Source of the DNA: Sva-07 sp963707515
Lineage (GTDB): Bacteria; Actinomycetota; Acidimicrobiia; Acidimicrobiales; Ilumatobacteraceae
Direction: 5' to 3'
Length of the DNA stretch: 64,000 bases
Assembly: GCA_963707515.1 (NCBI GenBank)
Contig: CAVPQI010000001.1
Span: 1,302,001 to 1,366,000 of the forward strand
The notes beneath the pieces are model-generated. The model did no database searches, was not told where the DNA came from, and was given only the letters and a program-made list of their open reading frames with translations. Positions 40,404 through 48,955 of this stretch are shown here, one piece after another. Position numbers and translations under genes: made by a program. How positions within the stretch are numbered: position 1 is the stretch's first letter; every line of letters starts with the position of its first letter.

Positions 40404-41637
40404 CGATGCAGGTTACCGACCCCCGCGACGCTTGGCCGTTCGATTCGACACCGTCCGCCGGCGGCACGATCACGCCCCGCGCCCGCACCGCGGCCACGGC
40501 CAGGACGACCAGCATCACCACGATCATCAGGCGATAATCGACGACGGCGATCAGCCCCGCCCCGACGGCGGTCATCGCCGTCTGCGGTCCGTTGAAGGCG
40601 AGGTTGCACGCCGCCGCCACCCGGCCCTGCAGCGCGCCGGGCGTGGTCCGTTGACGGATCGTGGCGTGGCTGACGTACGCCCACGGGATCCCGAGCCCGA
40701 CGACCACCGCCCCGGCGAGCATCGCCTCCGTGCTCGTCGTCAACATCGACGCCAGGCCGACGGCGAGTGCGGCGATGCCCAGCGCCAAAGTTGGCGACTC
40801 GCCGAGGCGCCGCATCAGGTGGGCCGCGGTCAGCCCGCCGGTGATCGCCCCGATGCCCTGCACCGATCCGATCACGGCAAAGAACTCGCTGCTCCGACCG
40901 AGGCCCTGGTCGATCGCCGCGAAGCCGGTGGCATTGGCCAGGCCGGTGACACCCGTCGCCACGGCCAGCCACAGGGTCAGCGTCGCCAGGCCCGGTGTGC
41001 GGCGGATGTGTCGGGCACCGGCGCTGACCTCGGCAAGGAATCCGGCACGGTCGTCGCGGTCGGTGAGCTTCGTCTCGGCGATGCGCAGGGAGAGGACGAT
41101 CACGGTGGCGATCACCAGCGTGCTCGCCGTCAGCACGGCGATGGCGGTGCCGCCGAAGAGGGCGTACAGACCGGCGCCGGCGAGCGGGCTGACCAGTCGC
41201 AAGCCCTGGTCGATCGAGCTGAGGAGGCCGTTGGCCGCGCCGAGGTGCTCGTCGGCGACCAGGTCGCGCACGAGTCCCGCCCCGCTGGCGGCGGTGATGT
41301 AGCTCAACGTGCCGTAGCCGAACGTGACGAGGTAGATCAGCCAGAGCTGTGCTTCGGAGTGGACGAAGGCGAGCGACATCACGCCCACCGCGGCGACCAG
41401 GTTGGCAACGGCGATCGTCGCCCGGCGCGGGAAGCGGTCGGCGACGTGGCCGGCGAGCGGGGCGATGAACGCCGGGAGCCCGAGGAAGAGGAACACCAAC
41501 CCCGCGGCGGCGTCGCTGTCGGTGAGGTCCTTGACCCAGATCGCGATCGTCAAGAACAGCGCGCTGTCACCGAAGTTGCTGAACGACCAGGCGACGACCA
41601 ACCGCCGGAAGGCGGGGACCGACAGCGGGCCGCTCAC
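40276..41637 (-). CDS. Major facilitator superfamily transporter
   Basis: 453 aa from the GTG at 41637, overlapping the ArsR stop (GTGA). Twelve hydrophobic segments: PAFRRLVVAWSFSNFGDSALFL, the cytoplasmic loop GHVADRFPRRATIAVANLVA (G-x3-D-R-x-R-R motif A), and VDYRLMIVVMLVVLAVAAVR as the last helix. This resembles the MFS_3/enterobactin exporter-like group. From about residue 415 the tail looks non-native and reads through the metF start. Skipping one base shortly before 40415 would instead give a basic tail ending at TAA (40415-40413). Substrate unknown; control by the ArsR protein is likely. Confidence 0.87.
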   Translation of the reverse strand: MSGPLSVPAFRRLVVAWSFSNFGDSALFLTIAIWVKDLTDSDAAAGLVFLFLGLPAFIAPLAGHVADRFPRRATIAVANLVAAVGVMSLAFVHSEAQLWLIYLVTFGYGTLSYITAASGAGLVRDLVADEHLGAANGLLSSIDQGLRLVSPLAGAGLYALFGGTAIAVLTASTLVIATVIVLSLRIAETKLTDRDDRAGFLAEVSAGARHIRRTPGLATLTLWLAVATGVTGLANATGFAAIDQGLGRSSEFFAVIGSVQGIGAITGGLTAAHLMRRLGESPTLALGIAALAVGLASMLTTSTEAMLAGAVVVGLGIPWAYVSHATIRQRTTPGALQGRVAAACNLAFNGPQTAMTAVGAGLIAVVDYRLMIVVMLVVLAVAAVRARGVIVPPADGVESNGQASRGSVTCIDGSDPGVAGGEANALVRVLPAEDAGCPPHPRAHGRRAGSAAS

Positions 41638-42236
41638 GACCGTGTTCCGTCGTCCTCGCGCCGTTCGCGCGCCACGTCCGGGGCGACGACGGCGAACAGG
41701 CGGGCCGGCCGGGCGCCGACGGGCCGCAGTGCAGGGTCGTGCTGGCGGGCGGCGAATCGATCGGTGAGGTGACGCACGACGGCGCTGACCTCGTCGAGCT
41801 CCTCGCTGGTGACCCACATCGCAGCCGACGACACGAGCGACGCGTCGAGCCACTCCGCTGGTTCGGCGGCCGACGCGTCGAGCCAGGCGTGGACGTGCTC
41901 CATCGAGCGGTCGGCCGACAGCCTGGCGAGCTCACCGACGGCGCGCACCGACGCCGGGTCGTCGTGGTCGGGTGTGGCGACCGTCTGTGCGGCCGCCGCC
42001 GACCGCCGCCACGGCCGCTCCCGACCGACGCGCTCGGCAGGTTCGATGAACCCGTACTTGGCCAGCGTGCGGAGGTGGAACGAGCAGTTCGCCGGGCTCT
42101 CCCCCGTCAGCTCGGCGCACTGGGTCGCGGTCAGCGCCCGCTCGCCGAGCAGCTCCAACAACTCGATGCGCAGCGGATGCGACAGCGCCCGGATCCGCCG
42201 CGCGTCCCGGATCGGCTCCGCACCCGTCTCGTCCAC
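41634..42236 (-). CDS. ArsR-like winged-helix transcriptional regulator
   Basis: 200 aa from the GTG at 42236; a TTG at 42272 would extend into the repeat region. The DNA-binding domain has RRIRALSHPLRIELLELLGE, ALTATQCAELTGESPANCSF and HLRTLAKYGFIEPAERVG, the helix-turn-helix of the ArsR/HTH_20 group. The C-terminal half is helical with no metal-binding Cys-x-Cys, so it probably senses an organic ligand rather than a metal. It is first in a two-gene operon with the MFS exporter. Confidence 0.9.
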   Translation of the reverse strand: MDETGAEPIRDARRIRALSHPLRIELLELLGERALTATQCAELTGESPANCSFHLRTLAKYGFIEPAERVGRERPWRRSAAAAQTVATPDHDDPASVRAVGELARLSADRSMEHVHAWLDASAAEPAEWLDASLVSSAAMWVTSEELDEVSAVVRHLTDRFAARQHDPALRPVGARPARLFAVVAPDVARERREDDGTRS

Positions 42237-42250
42237 ATTGGAAACAGTAG

Positions 42251-42284
42251 TTTCGCAACACTCCTTTCGCAAGACTTCTTTCGA
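42251..42284. promoter_or_regulatory. Three direct repeats (TTTCGCAA) upstream of the ArsR-MFS operon
   Basis: TTTCGCAA at 42251-42258 and 42265-42272, and the partial copy TTTCGA at 42279-42284: an exact 14-bp period, directly upstream of the ArsR start. Probable binding sites for the ArsR protein or part of the promoter. Confidence 0.55.
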
Positions 42285-42311
42285 GTCAGGTGCGAGGGGT
42301 GCGGGTTCAGC

Positions 42312-43814
42312 TCAGTGACGGAAGTGGCGACGGCCGGTGAAGACCATGGCGATGCCGTGTTCGTCGGCGGCGGCGACGACCTCGTCGTCACGGACCGAGC
42401 CGCCCGGCTGGATCACGGCGCGGATCCCGGCCGCCGCGGCGGCATCGAGCCCGTCGCGGAACGGGAAGAACGCATCGCTGGCGCACGCCCCACCCTCGGC
42501 GCGTCCCGCCGATCGTTCGGCGGCGATGCGCGCCGAGTCGAGCCGGTTCTGCTGCCCGGCGCCGATGCCGAACGCTTGGAGATCCTTGGCGTAGACGATG
42601 GCGTTGCTGCTGACCGCGGCACACACCTGCCAGGCGAACTCGAGATCGGCCCACTGGGCGTCGGTCGGCTGGGTGGACGTGACGACGCGCCACTCGTCGC
42701 TGCGGCCACCGACGGTGTCGGGGCGCTGCACGAGCAGGCCGCCGTCGACCGGACGGACGTCGTAGACGAGCGCAGCGGGTGGGTCGGCCGACATCACGCG
42801 CAGGTTCTTCTTGGCGGCGAAGACCTCGAGCGCCTCGGGCTCGTAGCCCGGGGCGACGACGACCTCGGTGAAGACGTCGCCGATCGCCCGGGCCATCTCG
42901 GCGGTGACGGTCCGGTTGGCGGCGATGATCCCGCCGAACGCGCTCACCGGGTCGCAGGCGTTGGCGCGGACGTAGGCGGTGGCGATGTCGTCGGCGACGG
43001 CCACACCACACGGGTTGGCGTGCTTGACGATCACGCAGGCCGGCCCGTCGAAGCGATGAACGAGCCGCCACGCCGCTTCGGTGTCGAACACGTTGAGGTA
43101 GCTGAGCTCCTTGCCACCGTGTTGGGTCATCGTGTCCCACCAGCTGGCAGCGCCGACCCGTCGGTAGCGGGCGCCGTCCTGATGGGGGTTCTCGCCGTAC
43201 CGCAACGGCTGGGCGAGCTCGAGGGCGAGGTGGATCGACGGCGGGAGTTGTGCGTGGTCGTCGCCGGACTCGTCGAACCAGGTGACGATGGCGGCGTCGT
43301 AGGCGGCGGTGTGGGCGAACGCCGTGCGCGCCAGTCGGCGACGGGTCGCCGCCCCGAGCGCGCCGTCGGTGGTCAGCTCGTCGACGACCGTGACGTAGTC
43401 GGCCGGATCGACGACGACGCCGACGGAGGCGTGGTTCTTGGCTGCCGCACGCACCATCGCCGGCCCGCCGATGTCGATCAGCTCGATGCCGGGATCGGAC
43501 GAGAACGGATAGAGGTTGACGACGACGAGGTCGATCGGCGCGATGTCGTGTTCTTCCATGTCGGCGACGTGCTCGGGGTTCGCCGGGTCGGCGAGGATCC
43601 CCCCGTGGATCTTCGGATGCAGCGTGACCACACGGTGGCCGAGGATCGCCGGCAGCCCCGTGAGGTCGGCGACATCGGTGACGGGGATCCCGTCGGCGGC
43701 GATCGCCGACGCCGTCCCGCCGCTCGAGACGATCGACCATCCGAGCCCGTGGAGCGATCGGGCGAGGTCGACGATGCCGGACTTGTCATACACGGAGAGG
43801 AGCGCGGTGGGCAC
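42312..43814 (-). CDS. purH: Bifunctional AICAR formyltransferase / IMP cyclohydrolase
   Basis: 500 aa from the GTG at 43814 (V-P-T-A-L-L-S-V-Y-D-K-S-G-I). The N-terminal IMP cyclohydrolase (MGS-like, about 1-190) has SVYDKSGIVDLARSLHGLGW and HPKIHGGILA. The C-terminal transformylase has LRYGENPHQDGA, VIVKHANPCGVAVAD (Lys-His catalytic pair), SAFGGIIAANR and the end SDAFFPFRDGLDAAAAAGI with VIQPGGSVRDDEV. It carries out the last two steps of purine synthesis. The purN that often precedes it is absent here. Confidence 0.97.
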   Translation of the reverse strand: MPTALLSVYDKSGIVDLARSLHGLGWSIVSSGGTASAIAADGIPVTDVADLTGLPAILGHRVVTLHPKIHGGILADPANPEHVADMEEHDIAPIDLVVVNLYPFSSDPGIELIDIGGPAMVRAAAKNHASVGVVVDPADYVTVVDELTTDGALGAATRRRLARTAFAHTAAYDAAIVTWFDESGDDHAQLPPSIHLALELAQPLRYGENPHQDGARYRRVGAASWWDTMTQHGGKELSYLNVFDTEAAWRLVHRFDGPACVIVKHANPCGVAVADDIATAYVRANACDPVSAFGGIIAANRTVTAEMARAIGDVFTEVVVAPGYEPEALEVFAAKKNLRVMSADPPAALVYDVRPVDGGLLVQRPDTVGGRSDEWRVVTSTQPTDAQWADLEFAWQVCAAVSSNAIVYAKDLQAFGIGAGQQNRLDSARIAAERSAGRAEGGACASDAFFPFRDGLDAAAAAGIRAVIQPGGSVRDDEVVAAADEHGIAMVFTGRRHFRH

Positions 43815-43925
43815 GGCCCGACCGTAGCCAACACCGCATCGAGGCCTCGCAACACGGTCGGCCCGCGCTCGGGTCGCGGTCTGGACGACGGTGATCGCAC
43901 ATCCACGGGGATCCCCCGGACTACG

Positions 43926-43951
43926 GTGACGGAGAGACGGCTGACCGTCAC
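43926..43951. promoter_or_regulatory. Inverted repeat GTGACGG / CCGTCAC before a membrane protein gene
   Basis: Arms at 43926-43932 and 43945-43951 with a 12-bp spacer, 25 bp upstream of the GTG at 43976. Could be an operator; no regulator is adjacent, so this is weak. Confidence 0.3.
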
Positions 43952-43975
43952 AGACAGCAAGCAAGGGGAAACCAC

Positions 43976-44563
43976 GTGGATTTCAGCAAGTTCAAGACAC
44001 CCGACTGGCTCATCATCGGGGGTGGCATCGGCATCTTCATCTTCGGCTTCTTGAACTGGGTGAAGGTGTCGGCGATGGGTTTCTCACAGTCCGGCGGGAA
44101 CGTCTTCGACTTCTTCTGGACCGGCACCATCCCGTGGATCCTGCTCATCGCCGCGGCCGTGATCACCGTGCTGCTCGTGATGGACGTGCTCAAGCGCGAC
44201 CAGGCACCGTGGCCGTTGATCATGCTCATCGTGACGGTGCTGGCGGCGCTGCTGCTCCTGATCCGCCTGATCTTCAACCCGATCGAGGGTTCCGACGCCA
44301 TCGAGGACATGGGTGGCAGCGTCGGACGCGGGATCGGCATGATCTTGTCGGTCATCGCCGGCATCGTGTCCGCCGTCGGCGGCGTCTTGAACTTCACCGC
44401 CAGCGGCGGCAAGTTCGACGACCTGACCGACGTCAACAAGTTGAAGTCGAGCTTCTCCAAGGGCGACAACGCCTCGCCGCCGCCTCCGCCGCCCGCCCCG
44501 GGCACCGGTGGCATGGCGCCGCCGAGCGACACCCCGCCGCCCCCGCCGCCGCCGACGGTCTGA
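43976..44563 (+). CDS. Small four-helix membrane protein with polyproline tail, unknown
   Basis: 195 aa from the GTG at 43976, ribosome binding site AAGGGGA. Hydrophobic segments at about residues 11-30 (WLIIGGGIGIFIFGFLNWV), 53-72, 79-98 and 117-138. A cytosolic tail with KFDDLTDVNKLKSSFSKGDN ends in two polyproline runs. I do not recognise a family. It is separated from the convergent sucD by a strong terminator, so it is a single-gene unit. Confidence 0.75.
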   Translation: MDFSKFKTPDWLIIGGGIGIFIFGFLNWVKVSAMGFSQSGGNVFDFFWTGTIPWILLIAAAVITVLLVMDVLKRDQAPWPLIMLIVTVLAALLLLIRLIFNPIEGSDAIEDMGGSVGRGIGMILSVIAGIVSAVGGVLNFTASGGKFDDLTDVNKLKSSFSKGDNASPPPPPPAPGTGGMAPPSDTPPPPPPPTV

Positions 44564-44603
44564 TCCGTCGCCCGCCGGGCCTTCCTGAACGGCCAAGAAC
44601 GGC

Positions 44604-44640
44604 AACGGCCCCCGGTCTCCTGAGGAGACCGGGGGCCGTT
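44604..44640. terminator. Strong bidirectional terminator between a membrane protein gene and sucCD
   Basis: A 17-bp perfect stem: left arm 44604-44620, starting AACGGCCCCCGG, loop TGA, right arm 44624-44640, ending GGGGGCCGTT. The A and T bases flanking the G-C core give short U runs in both directions. It lies 40 bp after the membrane protein stop and 83 bp before the sucD stop. Confidence 0.85.
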
Positions 44641-44722
44641 TCACGTTCCTGGCGTCGGGCCGGGCCGTCCGGCCGACCGAACGTGGATCACCGAGCGATC
44701 TCCGTGAGGCCGGACCGAACTG

Positions 44723-45619
44723 TCAGAGGTTGGCGACGATGTCGGCCATCAGCTCACCGGCTTCGGTCGGGTTGAGACCGACCTTGACGCCGGCAGCGGC
44801 GAGCGCATCCATCTTGCCCTGGGCGGTGCCCTTGCCACCGGAGACGATCGCACCGGCGTGGCCCATCTTCTTGCCGGGGGGCGCCGTGACGCCGGCGATG
44901 TAGGCGCTCATCGGCTTGGTCACGTTGGCCTGGATGTACTCGGCAGCCTCTTCTTCGGCCGAGCCACCGATCTCACCGATCAGCATGATGGCGTGGGTCT
45001 CGGGATCAGCCTGGAACTCGCGCAGGCAATCGATGAAGTTGGTGCCCGGGACGGGATCGCCACCGATGCCGACGCACGTCGACACACCGATGCCCTTCTG
45101 CTTCAACTCGTACAGCGCCTGGTAGGTCAGCGTGCCGGAGCGGCTGACGATGCCGACGTTGGGCCCGTCGGCGGAGGGCACTTGGGCGATCTCGCCGGCG
45201 GTGATGCCGATGTTGCACTTGCCGGGGCTGATGATGCCGGGGCAGTTGGGGCCGAGCAGGCGCGTCTCGGGATGGTTACGGATGAGGGTGTTGTAGACCC
45301 GCGCCTCGTCCTGGGCGGGAATGCCCTCGGTGATGCAGACGACGAACCCGACACCGGCGGCGGCCGCTTCGAGGATCGCGTCGGAGGCGAACTTCGGCGG
45401 CACGGCGACGAACGACGCCGTGGCGCCGGTCGCCGCGACGGCGTCGGCGACCGAGTCGTAGATCGGGATGCCATCGACGTCCTGGCCACCCTTGCCGGGC
45501 GTGACGCCGCCGACGATCTGGGTGCCGTAGTCGCGGTTGCGCAGGCCGTGGTACTTGCCCTGACCGCCGGTCAGGCCTTGGACGATGACCTTGGTGTTCT
45601 CGTTGACGAAAATTGCCAT
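44723..45619 (-). CDS. sucD: Succinyl-CoA ligase alpha subunit
   Basis: 298 aa from the ATG at 45619 with GGAG upstream. The CoA-binding Rossmann domain begins AIFVNENTKVIVQGLTGGQG. LLGPNCPGIISPGKCNIGI and VGIVSRSGTLTYQALYEL follow, and GKKMGHAGAIVSGGKGTAQG carries the phosphorylated His. With SucC it makes ATP or GTP from succinyl-CoA in the TCA cycle. It follows sucC by 32 bp on the same strand. Confidence 0.97.
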   Translation of the reverse strand: MAIFVNENTKVIVQGLTGGQGKYHGLRNRDYGTQIVGGVTPGKGGQDVDGIPIYDSVADAVAATGATASFVAVPPKFASDAILEAAAAGVGFVVCITEGIPAQDEARVYNTLIRNHPETRLLGPNCPGIISPGKCNIGITAGEIAQVPSADGPNVGIVSRSGTLTYQALYELKQKGIGVSTCVGIGGDPVPGTNFIDCLREFQADPETHAIMLIGEIGGSAEEEAAEYIQANVTKPMSAYIAGVTAPPGKKMGHAGAIVSGGKGTAQGKMDALAAAGVKVGLNPTEAGELMADIVANL

Positions 45620-45651
45620 GACTGCTCCAGTCTCCTTGTCCCGGTACCGGG

Positions 45652-46818
45652 TCAGTTGCCGTTGGCCACGGCGACGGCCGCGCGAGCGGCATCCAACATG
45701 GTCGGCTCCGAGCGGAGCTTGTCCTCGGGGATCCCGGCGTCGAGGAGGATCTGGCGCCCTTCTTCGGCGTTGGTCCCGTCGAGGCGGATCACGATCGGCG
45801 CCCGCAGGTCGACTCGGCCGAGCGCCTCGACGATCCCCTTGGCGACCTCTTCGCCGCGGGTGATGCCGCCAAAGATGTTGATGAAGATCGAGGCGACGTT
45901 CTCGTCGAAGTTGATCACTTCGAGTGCGCCCGCCATCACGTCGGCGTTGGCGCCGCCGCCGATGTCGAGGAAGTTGGCGGCGGATCCGCCGACCTGGTTG
46001 ACGACGTCGAGCGTCGACATGGCGAGGCCGGCGCCGTTGGCGATGATGCCGACGGAGCCGTCGAGGCCGATGTACTGGAGGTCCTTCTCGGCGGCGAGCT
46101 TCTCGCGCTCGTCCATCTCGGTGAGGCCCTTGAACGCCTCCCACTCGGGATGGCGGAACTCGGCGTTGTCGTCGAGGGTGACCTTGGCGTCGAGGGCGTG
46201 CACCGGGCTGGTTCCGTCGGGGCCGGTCGGCTTGAGGATCAGCGGGTTGATCTCGGCCAGGTCGCAGTCGCCCTCGGTGAAGCAGCGGTAGAGCTTGACG
46301 AGGATGTCGGCGGCGCCGTCGATGGCGCGCTCGGGCAGCTTGGCGTCGACGCAGGCCTGACGTGCGGTCGCCAGGTCGATGCCGTCGACCGGATCGATGT
46401 GCAGCTTGACGATCGCGTCGGGGTCGGATTCGGCGACCGCTTCGATCTCCACACCGCCCTGGGCGGACAGCATCAGCAGGTGCTTCTTGGCCGCCCGGTC
46501 GAGGGTGTAGCTGGCGTAGTACTCCTCGTCGATGTCGGACGCCCGCTCGACCCACAGCCGCTTGACGACGTGGCCCTTGATGTCCATGCCGAGGATGTTG
46601 CCGGCGTGCTCGCGGACCTCGGCCTCGTCATTGGCGAGCTTGATGCCGCCGGCCTTGCCGCGACCGCCGACCTGCACCTGCGCCTTGACGACGACGGGGT
46701 AGCCGGCGCGGTTGGCCTCGGTGACGGCCTCGTCGACCGTGTCGGCAGGTCCGCCCGGGCTCACCGGGATGTCGTAACGGGCAAAGTACTGCTTGCCCTG
46801 GTACTCGAAGAGGTCCAC
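45652..46818 (-). CDS. sucC: Succinyl-CoA ligase beta subunit
   Basis: 388 aa from the GTG at 46818 (V-D-L-F-E-Y-Q-G-K-Q), with AAAGGAA upstream. ATP-grasp fold: VVVKAQVQVGGRGKAGGIKL, LAEINPLILKPTG and DAKVTLDDNAEFR (Mg/nucleotide site), then SIFINIFGGITRGEEVAKGI in the CoA-ligase domain. Partner of SucD. First gene of a two-gene operon, divergent from a small membrane protein gene at 46973. Confidence 0.97.
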   Translation of the reverse strand: MDLFEYQGKQYFARYDIPVSPGGPADTVDEAVTEANRAGYPVVVKAQVQVGGRGKAGGIKLANDEAEVREHAGNILGMDIKGHVVKRLWVERASDIDEEYYASYTLDRAAKKHLLMLSAQGGVEIEAVAESDPDAIVKLHIDPVDGIDLATARQACVDAKLPERAIDGAADILVKLYRCFTEGDCDLAEINPLILKPTGPDGTSPVHALDAKVTLDDNAEFRHPEWEAFKGLTEMDEREKLAAEKDLQYIGLDGSVGIIANGAGLAMSTLDVVNQVGGSAANFLDIGGGANADVMAGALEVINFDENVASIFINIFGGITRGEEVAKGIVEALGRVDLRAPIVIRLDGTNAEEGRQILLDAGIPEDKLRSEPTMLDAARAAVAVANGN

Positions 46819-46972
46819 GCGGAGGTTCCTTTCAGTCGCGGACGGGCGGTCTCGTGCGCCTGAAGACCCTACGGCACCTCGCCCCACGACGCCGAAACGA
46901 CCCGCGACGGCACCGGCATCGCGACCGTCACTCGGCTCCGGTTCGGCGGCACAATCCCGGCAGACTGCTGGG

Positions 46973-47482
46973 GTGCCGACGACCGCCCCGACACCACCCC
47001 GCCTGCGATCGCCGCTGGCGCGAGCGGTCATGCCGGTGCTCGGCGGGATCGCCTTCTTCGCCCTGCTGGGGTTGGCGACCTGGGGGGTCGCCGCCTACAT
47101 CTCCGGCGGCGGCGAGGACACCAGCGAGCGGTTGATGCCGACCACGCTGCCGATCGGTTCCGCCAAGGGCACCGCCGAACTGGTCGCTGAGGACGGTCCG
47201 ATCCTGTTGCCCGGTCTGAACACGACGACCGGCGAGCGCACACTCGTGCTCGATCACCAGGGTGACGACCCGACCCGCGGCTGGCGGGTGTACTACGCGT
47301 TCCCGGCCGACCGCGACCCGTCGTGCGCGGTCGAGCAGGTCGTCGGCACCCGCCAGTTCGTCGACTGCGACGGCCGCACGATCGACGTCGCCGAGCTGTC
47401 GCCGCCGGCGCCGGGGATCAATCCGGTGGTCGAGAACCAGCGATCGCTGATCATCGACCTCAACGGTCTGCGGCCCGACTGA
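46973..47482 (+). CDS. Conserved hypothetical protein, single-pass membrane anchor
   Basis: 169 aa from the GTG at 46973. One hydrophobic helix (about 17-40, AVMPVLGGIAFFALLGLATW and following) is followed by an extracytoplasmic domain of about 125 residues with two cysteines (SCAVEQVVGTRQFVDCDGRTI) probably forming a disulphide. I know of no family name. It is divergent from sucC; the end abuts, without a gap, the convergent flavodoxin gene at 47483. Confidence 0.7.
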   Translation: MPTTAPTPPRLRSPLARAVMPVLGGIAFFALLGLATWGVAAYISGGGEDTSERLMPTTLPIGSAKGTAELVAEDGPILLPGLNTTTGERTLVLDHQGDDPTRGWRVYYAFPADRDPSCAVEQVVGTRQFVDCDGRTIDVAELSPPAPGINPVVENQRSLIIDLNGLRPD

Positions 47483-47911
47483 TCAGCGCACGGCGAGGGC
47501 GTCGACGAGCCGCTCGGCGAAGACCTCGGCGTGCTCGTCGAGCTTGCTGCGACTCATCGCCAGGCCGCCGATGACGTAGGCGCCGGTGTCGCCGAGCGCC
47601 TGGTCGAGCTTCTCCAGCGCCTTGCCCGGGTCGAGGGCGAACGTGCAGAACCCAACCGCCCGCTTGCCGCGCATCGCCGGGAGGTTGGCGATGTTGGACG
47701 CCGCCCACGGTGCCTGCCCGAACAGGAACGCGCCGTGCACCCACGTGCCGACGAGGACGATGTCGGCCTGCTGGATCGATGCGTAGTCGGGGTCCTTCAC
47801 CTTGGACAGCCCGGTGATCGTCCACCGCTCCTGGGCGAGCAGGTCGGCGACCTTCTCCGCAGCGTCCCAGGTGTTCCCCGTCAAACTCTCGACCAACAGC
47901 GTTGCCTTCAC
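47483..47911 (-). CDS. Flavodoxin-domain protein
   Basis: 142 aa from the GTG at 47911, so that the chain begins KATLLVESLTGNTWDAAEKV, where flavodoxins have the phosphate-binding T-x-T-G-N-T loop (S-L-T-G-N-T-W here). An upstream ATG at 47947 would add 12 residues with no counterpart in flavodoxins. VLVGTWVHGAFLFGQAPWA corresponds to the second FMN loop. An FMN-binding electron carrier or sensor is likely. Confidence 0.82.
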   Translation of the reverse strand: MKATLLVESLTGNTWDAAEKVADLLAQERWTITGLSKVKDPDYASIQQADIVLVGTWVHGAFLFGQAPWAASNIANLPAMRGKRAVGFCTFALDPGKALEKLDQALGDTGAYVIGGLAMSRSKLDEHAEVFAERLVDALAVR

Positions 47912-47974
47912 GCCGCCGAGTCTTGCAGAGCGGTGCGACTCGGCCATGAACCGCCGCGGCGCGCAGGCGCGGAG

Positions 47975-48901
47975 CTACCAGGCGACGTCGTCGCAGCCGC
48001 GATGGCTCTCGGGTTCGACCTGGAACGTCCCGTGGTCGATGCCGTAGCGATCTGCGAGGCACACCCGTGCCCGGTCGAGAACCGCGTGGGCGTCGGAACC
48101 GTCGGTGGTGACGAGGTGGGCCGATGCGGCATCCATGTCCGAGGTGAGCGTCCAGACGTGGAGGTCGTGCACGCCGACCACGCCGTCGATGGCGCCGAGA
48201 TCCGCGGCGAGGCGTTCCAGGTCGAAGTTCTCGGGCGCCGATTGCAGGAGGATGCGCACGGCTCGCCGGCCGAGGTGCCAGGTGCGCGGCAGGATCCAGA
48301 TCCCGATCAGCGCAGCGAACACGGGGTCCGCCCAGGTCCAGCCGAAGACGCCGAGAAGGACGGCGGCGATGATCACGCCGACCGATCCGATGGCGTCGGC
48401 GATCACTTCGAGGTAGGCGCCCTCGACGTTGAGCGACTCCTTCGATCCCTGACGGAGCAGGGCGAAGGCGACGAGGTTGACGACGAGCCCGCCGATGGCG
48501 ACGAGCAGCATCGGCGCGCCGAGGACCTCGGGCTCGTCGCCGAGCCGGCGGGCGGCTTCGATCAGGACCCAGACGGCAACGCCGAACAGCAACAGGGCGT
48601 TGACGAAGGCGGCCAGGATCTCCAGCCGGTACAGCCCGAACGTGTGCGCCGACCGCACGCTGACGTCGCGACGGGCGAAGCGCGATGCGAGTTGGATGGC
48701 GGCGAGCGCCATGCCCATGCCGATGACGTCGGTGAGCATGTGGCCGGCGTCGGAGAGCAGGGCCAGCGAGTTGGTGGCAAAGCCGGCGATCACCTCGACG
48801 ACGAAGAACCCGGCGACCAGGACGAAGGCGGCGATCAGCCGGCCGCGGTGCCGCTCCCCCGCCCGGGCCAGCCCAGCACCATGGTCGTGATCGTGTGACA
48901 T
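47975..48901 (-). CDS. Cation diffusion facilitator metal exporter (ZitB/CzcD-like)
   Basis: 308 aa from the ATG at 48901. His-rich N-terminus (S-H-D-H-D-H-G), six helices, and metal site A residues in SLALLSDAGHMLTDVIGM (H-x3-D) and in GAYLEVIADAIGSVG, where E-x3-D stands in place of the more usual H-x3-D. The C-terminal metallochaperone-like domain is GVVGVHDLHVWTLTSDMDAA. It exports Zn2+, Co2+ or similar in exchange for protons. A GTG at 48919 is in frame but lies inside a perfect inverted repeat, so I prefer the ATG. It is next to the copper genes. Confidence 0.93.
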   Translation of the reverse strand: MSHDHDHGAGLARAGERHRGRLIAAFVLVAGFFVVEVIAGFATNSLALLSDAGHMLTDVIGMGMALAAIQLASRFARRDVSVRSAHTFGLYRLEILAAFVNALLLFGVAVWVLIEAARRLGDEPEVLGAPMLLVAIGGLVVNLVAFALLRQGSKESLNVEGAYLEVIADAIGSVGVIIAAVLLGVFGWTWADPVFAALIGIWILPRTWHLGRRAVRILLQSAPENFDLERLAADLGAIDGVVGVHDLHVWTLTSDMDAASAHLVTTDGSDAHAVLDRARVCLADRYGIDHGTFQVEPESHRGCDDVAW

Positions 48902-48906
48902 CACTT

Positions 48907-48927
48907 CATTCTCATTCACTGAGAATG
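48907..48927. promoter_or_regulatory. Perfect inverted repeat upstream of the CDF exporter
   Basis: CATTCTCA (48907-48914), spacer TTCAC, TGAGAATG (48920-48927), 5 bp before the ATG at 48901. AT-rich compared with the surrounding DNA. Size and symmetry are like operators of ArsR- or Zur-type metal regulators, neither of which is encoded nearby. Confidence 0.6.
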
Positions 48928-48955
48928 GAATTGCAACCGTCGTGTCGTCCGCGGG

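Noticed and set aside
37413..40595. A 1060-codon plus-strand open frame
   Set aside because: It lies antisense to the two acyltransferases and metF, is rich in Arg, Gly, Asp and Val without any domain, and reflects the codon bias of the minus-strand genes.
41739..44054. A 771-codon plus-strand open frame
   Set aside because: Antisense to purH and the ArsR gene; composition is low-complexity R/G/V/D.
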